DNA from: an uncultured Clostridium sp.
GTDB taxonomy: Bacteria > Bacillota > Clostridia > TANB77 > CAG-508
Direction of reading: 5' to 3'
DNA: 11,159 nt
NCBI GenBank assembly: GCA_900553405.1
Contig: USDF01000046.1
Span: forward strand, 1 to 11,159
In this document: positions 5,980 through 11,159 of the stretch, piece after piece
How positions within the stretch are numbered: the stretch's first letter is position 1
How the letters are laid out: each line of letters opens with the position of its first letter
The notes under the pieces: generated by a model
Told to the model about the DNA's origin: nothing
The model's database searches: none
What the model saw: the letters and a program-made list of their open reading frames with translations, nothing else
Made by a program: the position numbers and the translations under genes

Positions 5980-6507
5980 ATGAGCGAAATAACATTTCCA
6001 GTACTTAATGTAAAAATGGTAGATATAGATAAAGTTATAGCAAATGATTATAACCCAAATAAAGTTGCACCACCAGAAATGGAACTATTAAAACATTCAA
6101 TAGAAGAAGACGGATATACACAACCAATAGTAACTTATTATGATAAAGAAAATGATAAATACATAGTTATAGATGGATTTCACCGTTATCGTTGTGCTAA
6201 AGAATATTTTAATTTAAAACAAATTCCGATTGTTACAATAGATAAAGATTTGGAAAATCGTATGGCAAGTACAATAAGACATAACAGAGCAAGAGGAACA
6301 CATCAAATTATAGATATGTCACATATTGTATTACAATTAACAGATATGGGATGGACAGAAGAACAAATTTCAAAACATTTAGGAATGGAACTTGATGAAA
6401 TTATAAGATTAAAACAAATAACAGGTCTAAAAGAAATGTTTGCCAATCATGTTTTTAGCAAATCTTGGGAAGAATTTGATGAAAAAATTCGTAAAGAAAG
6501 AATATAA
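5980..6507 (+). CDS. ibrB: IbrB-like ParB/sulfiredoxin-fold protein with helix-turn-helix
   Basis: 175 aa. The N-terminal ParB/Srx domain has DYNPNKV (23-29), LLKHSIEEDGYTQPI (36-50), the diagnostic IDGFHRYRCAKEY (64-76) and HNRARGTH (101-108). A helix-turn-helix follows at about 113-150 (WTEEQISKHLGMELDEIIRLKQITGL). This order is that of IbrB, partner of IbrA. The ParB/Srx fold binds nucleotides (CTP in ParB, ATP in sulfiredoxin and free-serine kinase), and some members are nucleases; which applies here cannot be read from sequence. AGAAGGA at 5964-5970 precedes the ATG. Co-transcription with ibrA suggests a DNA-binding partner that directs the PP-loop enzyme. Confidence 0.85.
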   Translation: MSEITFPVLNVKMVDIDKVIANDYNPNKVAPPEMELLKHSIEEDGYTQPIVTYYDKENDKYIVIDGFHRYRCAKEYFNLKQIPIVTIDKDLENRMASTIRHNRARGTHQIIDMSHIVLQLTDMGWTEEQISKHLGMELDEIIRLKQITGLKEMFANHVFSKSWEEFDEKIRKERI

Positions 6508-6561
6508 TTTTTTTATTTTTGAACATACTAATTATATATATAAAAGAAAGGAAGAGTTAGT

Positions 6562-6723
6562 ATGGAAAGAGATCAAAAAATTAATTGTACAGTAACAAGC
6601 TGTAAATATAATGAAGAAGGAAGACAAGAATGTTCCTTAAAACAAATAGTAGTTACACCAGTAGAAAATTGTGACACAAAGCAACCAGATGAATCTATGT
6701 GTAGTAGCTATAAAAACAAGTAA
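6562..6723 (+). CDS. DUF1540 cysteine-rich small protein
   Basis: A 53-aa protein, mostly one DUF1540 domain: INCTVTSCKYN at the front, then cysteines at 9, 14, 24, 37 and 47. The spacing suggests a metal-binding or disulfide-knotted mini-fold. AAAGGAAG at 6547-6554 is eight bases before the ATG. It starts 54 bases after the ibrB-like gene and is closed by a strong terminator, so it is most likely the last gene of that operon; no separate promoter with proper spacing is evident. DUF1540 proteins are common in Clostridia and Bacilli with no settled function. Linkage to a sulfur-chemistry operon is suggestive but could be chance. Confidence 0.75.
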   Translation: MERDQKINCTVTSCKYNEEGRQECSLKQIVVTPVENCDTKQPDESMCSSYKNK

Positions 6724-6727
6724 AAAG

Positions 6728-6761
6728 AAAAATCGCTAGACAATTTAGTCTAGCGATTTTT
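6728..6761. terminator. Bidirectional terminator between convergent genes
   Basis: AAAAATCGCTAGAC (6728-6741) and GTCTAGCGATTTTT (6748-6761) form a perfect 14-base stem with a six-base loop. A-runs and T-runs on both sides serve the DUF1540 gene (plus) and the beta-CASP gene (minus, stop at 6772). Confidence 0.9.
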
Positions 6762-6771
6762 AAAAACGGAA

Positions 6772-8202
6772 TTATAAGAATTTTGTAGTTAATGATTTTT
6801 GGAAACCATGACCGTCAATTCTAAAGAAATAGTCTCTGCCAAGAATACCAACATCTTTAGGATTTAGTTCATCAATTACCCGATTGGCATAAAGTTCTTT
6901 CTTTTCAATATTTCCATGATTTACAAGGAGTAAATTAATGCTTTCAAATGAACGTAAGAAATTAATTAATTCATCTGCTTTTGCATGAGCAGAAAATTCA
7001 GAAGTAAATTGAACATCTGCACATTTTTTTACCTGAAGACCTGATATTTCAACTTTAGCTTCAAAAGGACAATCAAATAATCTTCTTCCAAGAGTTCCTT
7101 CAGCACAATATCCTGTAAAATGGATTAAAGCATTACTTTTACGCAAGTATACTGGCAAATAAGTTTGAGCAGGTCCATAAGAACCCATTCCTGAAGTTGT
7201 AAGAATAATTTTGCATTGATTATCATGCATAATAGAATTTCTCATATCCTTATCAGATACAAAATTGAAATTTTCTGGTAAAAAGTCTTTACAATCTTCT
7301 TTGTTATCAAGTCCGTCTTTTAAATATAAGCTTGTATATCGCATTGCAAGTTTTCCGTCAAGGTAAATAGGAATACTTTTATCAAGTTTTCTGGACTCTT
7401 GCCATTTTTTTAAGGTATACATTATTTCTTGTGAACGTCCTAAAGAAAAAACAGGGATAAGAATTTCTTTATTTTCAGCTAAAGCATTCAATACATTTTG
7501 TTCAAAAATATATTGAATGTCAGAAGAATTCATATCTCCATAAGTTGATTCTTGAATAATGGTAATAGGAAGCTGATGAACCCAGTTTGGAATGGAAGGT
7601 ACATCAAAGAATAAATTTTTATTATTGTAGTCTCCTGTAAATAAAACATTTATATCTTGATAGTAATATCCGTAATTCCGATATTTAACTTGCATTAAAA
7701 CACATATTGCACCAGGTAAATGCCCATTCATAAAGAAAGTAAGTTTAATATTTTCATCTAACCAAATACTTTCCTCATACGGATGTCCTTTTACATGTTT
7801 TAATGTTTCATCAACATCAGAATCTGTATATAACTGTGGTTCATTAGCCAATTTGGCTTTGTTCTTTAATACCTTATAGCTGTCTTCTAAAGCATAAGGA
7901 ATTAATTTAGAAGTAGTATAAGACATATGAATATCACCTCTATATCCATTTTTAACAAGAAGTGGTAACCTGCCAGTATGATCTACATGATTATGAGTCA
8001 CAATCACATAGTCAAGTTCTGAAGCATTGAAAGGCAAGCTTTTGTTAAGTTCTGCATAATCAAGTTCCTGAAACAGTCCACAGTCGACTAATACTTTTTT
8101 GGATGAACCATCAGGAAACTTAATAATATTAAGAATACAAGAACCTGTTACCTCATTGTGTAATGCCATAATATCCATATAAAACCGTTGTGTTTTACTC
8201 AT
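6772..8202 (-). CDS. Metallo-beta-lactamase/beta-CASP RNase-like protein
   Basis: 476 aa when started at the ATG 8200-8202, which has AAAGGAG eight bases upstream; a longer frame from 8223 would read through that Shine-Dalgarno. The metallo-beta-lactamase part has THNHVDH (ligands H70, H72, D74, H75), NGHLPGA (H161) and FTGDY (D191). The beta-CASP insert shows ESTYGD (218-223), PVFSLGRSQE, TTSGMGSYGPA (about 335-345), SAHAKADEL (H406) and NHG (H429). These are the marks of CPSF73-like RNA endo/exonucleases (COG1236 type), so a zinc-dependent cytoplasmic RNA processing role is likely. It is not RNase J, which is longer and has a different C-terminus. It is divergently transcribed from the AAA-M41 protease gene with a shared control region. 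Confidence 0.85.
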   Translation of the reverse strand: MSKTQRFYMDIMALHNEVTGSCILNIIKFPDGSSKKVLVDCGLFQELDYAELNKSLPFNASELDYVIVTHNHVDHTGRLPLLVKNGYRGDIHMSYTTSKLIPYALEDSYKVLKNKAKLANEPQLYTDSDVDETLKHVKGHPYEESIWLDENIKLTFFMNGHLPGAICVLMQVKYRNYGYYYQDINVLFTGDYNNKNLFFDVPSIPNWVHQLPITIIQESTYGDMNSSDIQYIFEQNVLNALAENKEILIPVFSLGRSQEIMYTLKKWQESRKLDKSIPIYLDGKLAMRYTSLYLKDGLDNKEDCKDFLPENFNFVSDKDMRNSIMHDNQCKIILTTSGMGSYGPAQTYLPVYLRKSNALIHFTGYCAEGTLGRRLFDCPFEAKVEISGLQVKKCADVQFTSEFSAHAKADELINFLRSFESINLLLVNHGNIEKKELYANRVIDELNPKDVGILGRDYFFRIDGHGFQKSLTTKFL

Positions 8203-8265
8203 GTTGCAAACTCCTTTCTGCAATTAAAAGTTTTTTGTTGCATTTTTATATAAATGTTCATAAAT

Positions 8266-8294
8266 ATTCTAACATCTTAATTACATAAAATCAA
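8266..8294 (-). promoter_or_regulatory. Promoter of the beta-CASP gene (minus strand)
   Basis: On the minus strand, TTGATT (8294-8289) and TAGAAT (8271-8266) are 17 bases apart, with a TG one base before the -10 (extended -10). It points toward the gene starting at 8202. Confidence 0.65.
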
Positions 8295-8310
8295 TAAAAA
8301 GTTAAAAATA

Positions 8311-8340
8311 CTTGAAAAATATCGAAAAATGTTGAAAAAT
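8311..8340 (+). repeat. Three phased 10-base repeats (A-tracts)
   Basis: CTTGAAAAAT, ATCGAAAAAT and GTTGAAAAAT follow each other without gap, placing an A5 tract every 10 bases. Such phasing bends DNA. The third copy contains the -35 box of the protease promoter, so the array may act as an UP-like or protein-binding element between the divergent genes. Confidence 0.5.
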
Positions 8341-8360
8341 ATGAATGAATATGGTAATAT
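8332..8360 (+). promoter_or_regulatory. Promoter of the AAA-M41 protease gene
   Basis: TTGAAA (8332-8337) and TAATAT (8355-8360) are 17 bases apart, with TGG before the -10 giving an extended -10 (TGnTAATAT). The -10 alone matches consensus at only four of six positions. Confidence 0.55.
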
Positions 8361-8380
8361 ATTTACATAAAAAACAACTA

Positions 8381-8408
8381 AATAGTATTTACGATTCTAA
8401 ATACTATT
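8381..8408. promoter_or_regulatory. Operator-like inverted repeat downstream of the protease promoter
   Basis: AATAGTATTT (8381-8390) and AAATACTATT (8399-8408) form a perfect 10-base inverted repeat with an eight-base centre, starting about 20 bases after the -10. No T-run follows, so a repressor operator or mRNA leader hairpin is more likely than a terminator. Confidence 0.5.
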
Positions 8409-8417
8409 ACTAATTGG

Positions 8418-8482
8418 AAAGGAGAAGGAAAATTAGAACTTATAAGTACTACAAAAACCTAATGAACCACAAACAACTATAA
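8418..8482 (+). promoter_or_regulatory. Untranslated leader with a spare ribosome binding site and possible ATT-start minicistron
   Basis: AAAGGAG (8418-8424) stands 73 bases before the real start. Seven bases after it, ATT (8432) opens a 16-codon frame ending in TAA (8480-8482), which overlaps the AAAGGAGG of the protease gene. The stretch also holds the palindrome ACTTATAAGT (8438-8447). Without a standard start codon this is only a candidate leader peptide or relic. Confidence 0.25.
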
Positions 8483-8496
8483 AGGAGGTAGTAATT

Positions 8497-10107
8497 ATGA
8501 AAAAAAAGAAGGGCTATATTGCACTTATGGTAAAAGTTGAGGACAAAGAAAAAAGAATAGAAGTGTCTGCAGATGAATTAAAACAAGCCATAAAGGAGGC
8601 AAAGATAAGAAGTGATACGGAAAATATAAAGCTTCAGTTTACAGATGAGAACGAGGAAATTTTAATAGTTCCTATGCAAATGAATGTAGTACAAACTTTA
8701 ATAAAGACTGCAGATCTTATGGTGAATTTAGTCCCCACAAGTCTAAATAAATATTTAGTAGATGTAAGTCAAAAGTATGCCAAACAGCAGATGAAGCCGT
8801 TAATTGGAAGAAATAATGAGATAGAAAAGATATGGTTTTACTTATCTCAGAAAACAAGAAACAATGTATTTCTTGTTGGAAAAACGGATGTAGGAAAGAC
8901 GGCTCTTGCAGCAGAAATCGCGAGACAAATTGCAACAAATCAATGTCCAAAAGAGTTCTTTAATAAAAGGGTATTAATGTTTAATCCGGAAAAAATATTA
9001 AAAATTGAGAAAGATTTTTTGATAGAAAAAATGGTCAAAAAAATTTTTAATTTTTTAGTTATAAACCGGAAAGAAATAGTTTTGTATGTGGATAAAGCAT
9101 TATTCATGAAGACGGATTATTGGCTTGTCAAAATGTTATACGCTCTAATTATTCAATACAAAATTCCTTTTATTACAACATGCAGTACAGAAGAATTTGA
9201 TACCTACTTTTTATCAGATGACATGATAGCAAAATATTTAAATGAAGTATATGTTGAAGAGCCTGAACTTGAAGAATTGCAGCCAATGATAAAAAATCAT
9301 ATTTCATTATTTGAAAAGAAATATAAAATCAAAATAGATGAGAATATGATTAAGTTTGGAATATATACTTCGTGTCTTTCTGAATCTATTTCTTGCAATC
9401 CGGGCAATGTAATTAGTATCTTTGAAAAAGCATTTTTAGAAACTAGAAGAAAAGGTAAGAAAAATGTAGATAAGCAATCTATATTAAGTTGTTACAACAC
9501 ATATCTTAAATTGTATAACAATATAAGTGAAGATGAGAAAAAAATGATTGCTTATCACGAGACTGGACATTATATTGTTTCACAGAAATGCTCAAATGTA
9601 AAAGATGAAAAAATAGCTTTTGTTTCTATTCTTCCAATGATGAATTTTCTTGGAGTAAACTGGCCATATAAAATTAAAGGAAAGACACTTAATTATTCTA
9701 GAGAGTATTACATTGATCAAATAGCAATGTATTTAGGCGGAAGAGTAGGAGAAAGGCTTCTTACACACAAAGATACTGCAGGTGCATGTTCAGATCTGGA
9801 TGCAGCTAATACGATAGCTCAAAATATGATTATGTATTATGGACTTTCAAAAGATAAAAATAGTAAAAACAGATCATATATAAACGGATATGGTGTGAGA
9901 GAATATCTTATTTCAAATGAGAAAAAAGATTTGTTTGATAAAGAGATTCAGGACATAATTAGTGAAGGATTAGAACGTGCAGAAACAATCATAAAAGAAA
10001 ACAAAGAGTTACTCGAAATTGTTGCAGAGAGACTTCTAAAAGAAGAAATTCTTACAGGTGAACAGCTTGAAAAAATTTGTAAAGAGTACGAAGAATCAAA
10101 AAAATAA
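8497..10107 (+). CDS. Clp-type AAA domain fused to FtsH-type M41 zinc protease
   Basis: 536 aa. Residues 1-100 are an unassigned N-terminal region. Residues 101-340 resemble the first AAA module of ClpA/B/C: PLIGRNNEIEKI (101-112), Walker A GKTDVGKT (128-135) and the VYVEEPELEE boundary (251-260). Residues 348-536 are a full M41 peptidase: AYHETGHYIV with zinc ligands H354 and H358 and catalytic E355, LGGRVGER (413-420), and AGACSDLDAANTIA supplying the third ligand D433. In true Clp proteins Walker B is DE; here it is YVDK (K200), and the arginine-finger pair before the boundary reads AKY. ATP hydrolysis may be weak or absent. No transmembrane segment is seen, unlike FtsH, so a soluble protease is expected. 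AAAGGAGG at 8481-8488 fixes the start. A terminator follows. Confidence 0.85.
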   Translation: MKKKKGYIALMVKVEDKEKRIEVSADELKQAIKEAKIRSDTENIKLQFTDENEEILIVPMQMNVVQTLIKTADLMVNLVPTSLNKYLVDVSQKYAKQQMKPLIGRNNEIEKIWFYLSQKTRNNVFLVGKTDVGKTALAAEIARQIATNQCPKEFFNKRVLMFNPEKILKIEKDFLIEKMVKKIFNFLVINRKEIVLYVDKALFMKTDYWLVKMLYALIIQYKIPFITTCSTEEFDTYFLSDDMIAKYLNEVYVEEPELEELQPMIKNHISLFEKKYKIKIDENMIKFGIYTSCLSESISCNPGNVISIFEKAFLETRRKGKKNVDKQSILSCYNTYLKLYNNISEDEKKMIAYHETGHYIVSQKCSNVKDEKIAFVSILPMMNFLGVNWPYKIKGKTLNYSREYYIDQIAMYLGGRVGERLLTHKDTAGACSDLDAANTIAQNMIMYYGLSKDKNSKNRSYINGYGVREYLISNEKKDLFDKEIQDIISEGLERAETIIKENKELLEIVAERLLKEEILTGEQLEKICKEYEESKK

Positions 10108-10116
10108 TTTTTCCTT

Positions 10117-10149
10117 AAAAATGAGCGCGGTTAATACTGTGCTCATTTT
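10117..10149 (+). terminator. Terminator after the AAA-M41 gene
   Basis: AAAATGAGCGCGG (10117-10129) pairs with CTGTGCTCATTTT (10137-10149) with two G-U pairs. Confidence 0.75.
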
Positions 10150-10216
10150 CATTCGCTTATATTTTTAAAATAAATAGTAAAAAGATGTGTATAATCTACA
10201 AAAATATGCAAAAATA

Positions 10217-10245
10217 TAGACAAATTGATATAAATAAGTTATAAT
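10217..10245 (+). promoter_or_regulatory. Promoter of the 117-aa gene
   Basis: TAGACA (10217-10222) and a perfect TATAAT (10240-10245) are 17 bases apart, 33 bases before the start codon. Confidence 0.75.
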
Positions 10246-10277
10246 AGTTACATAAAATATATATAGGAGGAAAAAGC

Positions 10278-10631
10278 ATGAAAAACGATGATTATCGGTT
10301 ATGCAAATTAAAACATGAATTAGAAAGGTTAAAGGCAGAAAACAAGCAATTTACTATCAGGAGGCTTACAGAAGAAGAACGGGATTATGTAGAACATTTA
10401 GGATACAAAGTACTTCCACATGTATATGAAGTACGTACTAAAAGAATTAGAAGTCAAATGGCTTTAGACAATGAAAAAGTAAAAGAAGTAAATGAGGCTT
10501 ATGAAAAAGGAATTAAAATAATTTCTTTAAAAATAAGTAAAGAAACACGAAAGATATTTGATAAGTATTCTATTAAGTACAAACCAATCAAATATAAAAT
10601 AATATTAAAACTTCATCAAAAGAAAAAATAA
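10278..10631 (+). CDS. Hypothetical 117-aa basic, helical protein
   Basis: Not recognised. The protein is strongly charged and lysine/arginine-rich, with an N-terminal helix-forming stretch (YRLCKLKHELERLKAENK), a middle segment LTEEERDYVEHLGYKVLPHVYEVRTKRIRS and a basic C-terminus. No signal peptide, membrane helix or catalytic motif is visible; a nucleic-acid-binding or small regulatory role is possible but unsupported. AGGAGG at 10265-10270 lies seven bases before the ATG. It has its own promoter and terminator, so it is a single-gene unit between the protease and aldolase genes. Confidence 0.7.
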   Translation: MKNDDYRLCKLKHELERLKAENKQFTIRRLTEEERDYVEHLGYKVLPHVYEVRTKRIRSQMALDNEKVKEVNEAYEKGIKIISLKISKETRKIFDKYSIKYKPIKYKIILKLHQKKK

Positions 10632-10637
10632 AAAATT

Positions 10638-10677
10638 AGGATTTCTGAATTAAAAATTATTCAGAAATCCTTTTTTT
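10638..10677 (+). terminator. Terminator after the 117-aa gene
   Basis: AGGATTTCTGAAT (10638-10650) pairs perfectly with ATTCAGAAATCCT (10659-10671) and runs into seven T (10671-10677). Confidence 0.9.
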
Positions 10678-10734
10678 ATTTTTTATATATTATTACATAC
10701 GGCTTGAATAATAACTATTATTTTTTCTTTTTTG

Positions 10735-10763
10735 TTGACTTATAAAAATTATAAATATATAAT
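10735..10763 (+). promoter_or_regulatory. Promoter of the aldolase gene
   Basis: TTGACT (10735-10740) and TATAAT (10758-10763) are 17 bases apart, a near-consensus sigma-A promoter suited to a highly expressed glycolysis gene. Confidence 0.85.
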
Positions 10764-10804
10764 ACCAAAAGAAGAAATAATAAAGTAACAAGGAGGAAAT
10801 ATAT

Positions 10805-11159
10805 ATGTTAGTTACAACAAAAGAAATGTTTAAAAAATCAATGGAAGAGCACTTTGCAATTGGTGCATTTAATGTAAACAATATGGAAATAATTCAAGGA
10901 ATAATGGATGCAGCAGCAGAAAATAAATCACCAGTTGTTTTACAAGCATCATCTAGTGCAATAAAATATGCAAGAATAGGGTATTTGAAGAAAATGGTAG
11001 AAGCAGCTGTAGAGGAACATCCAGAAGTTCCAGTAGCACTTCATTTAGATCATGGACCAGATTTTGAAACTTGTAAAATGTGTGTAGATGCAGGATTTAC
11101 ATCTGTAATGTTTGATGGTTCAAAATATGATTTTGAAGAAAATGTAAGACTTACAAAAG
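10805..11159 (+). CDS. fba: Class II fructose-1,6-bisphosphate aldolase, N-terminal part (runs off window)
   Basis: Cleaves fructose-1,6-bisphosphate to dihydroxyacetone phosphate and glyceraldehyde-3-phosphate in glycolysis, with Zn2+ as cofactor. The first 118 codons are present of a family length near 285-310. Visible family marks are AIGAFNVNNMEIIQGI (18-33), SPVVLQASSSAIKY (42-55), and ALHLDHG (78-84) with catalytic D82 and zinc ligand H83, then GFTSVMFDGS (97-106). AAGGAGG at 10790-10796 is eight bases before the ATG, and a strong promoter lies upstream. The frame is intact to the window edge. It marks the return to core chromosome after the accessory genes. Confidence 0.95.
   Translation, partial: MLVTTKEMFKKSMEEHFAIGAFNVNNMEIIQGIMDAAAENKSPVVLQASSSAIKYARIGYLKKMVEAAVEEHPEVPVALHLDHGPDFETCKMCVDAGFTSVMFDGSKYDFEENVRLTK

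Noticed and set aside
8203..8223. Longer N-terminus for the beta-CASP protein from TTG at 8223
   Set aside because: The extra codons are the Shine-Dalgarno itself (AAAGGAG), so the ATG at 8200-8202 is the start.
10180..10200. Second promoter with TATAAT at 10190-10195 upstream of the 117-aa gene
   Set aside because: No acceptable -35 at 16-18 bases; the pair at 10217-10245 is far better.
1..11159. CRISPR array, rRNA or insertion sequence
   Set aside because: No regularly spaced long direct repeats, no rRNA-like stretch, and no transposase other than the serine recombinase.

Overview
This is a low-GC (about 30% by eye) bacterial segment. Strong AGGAGG-type ribosome binding sites, sigma-A-like promoters with 17-base spacers, a TnpX/TndX-type large serine recombinase, a DUF1540 protein and class II aldolase all point to a Bacillota host, most likely a gut-type Clostridia. 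I cannot name a species. The window reads as chromosomal sequence carrying the right-hand end of an integrated mobile element and a small accessory island, followed by a housekeeping glycolysis gene.

Left part (1-3505): probable right end of a serine-recombinase element. It carries a Vat/CatB-like xenobiotic acetyltransferase (a candidate streptogramin or chloramphenicol resistance gene). Next is a small three-helix membrane protein with a good promoter and Shine-Dalgarno but an ACG where its ATG should be. A 500-base leader follows, rich in hairpins and tiny ORFs, then a 71-aa protein, then the large serine recombinase. The recombinase start is disturbed: the well-placed ATG at 1920 runs into a stop after seven codons because of what looks like a one-base T insertion, leaving a TTG at 1927 as the usable start.

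Junction (about 3493-4084): immediately after the recombinase stop comes a peroxiredoxin lacking its N-terminal ~40-45 residues. It resumes at the conserved FTPVC active-site motif. This is the expected picture of an element integrated into a peroxiredoxin gene; the other half should lie left of the window.

Middle (4204-6761): one apparent operon with its own promoter and a strong terminator. It holds an IbrA-like PAPS-reductase-family protein (DUF3440 type), a small GNAT-like protein, an IbrB-like ParB/sulfiredoxin-fold protein with a helix-turn-helix, and a cysteine-rich DUF1540 protein. The combination of a PP-loop sulfur-chemistry enzyme and a DNA-binding or nuclease-like partner is the most interesting candidate system here.

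Right (6772-10149): a divergent pair sharing a 290-base control region. On the minus strand is a metallo-beta-lactamase/beta-CASP RNase-like protein. On the plus strand is an unusual fusion of a Clp-type AAA domain with degenerate Walker B and arginine-finger positions to an intact FtsH-type M41 zinc protease. A 117-aa protein of unknown function follows with its own promoter and terminator. The window ends in the first third of a class II fructose-bisphosphate aldolase gene.
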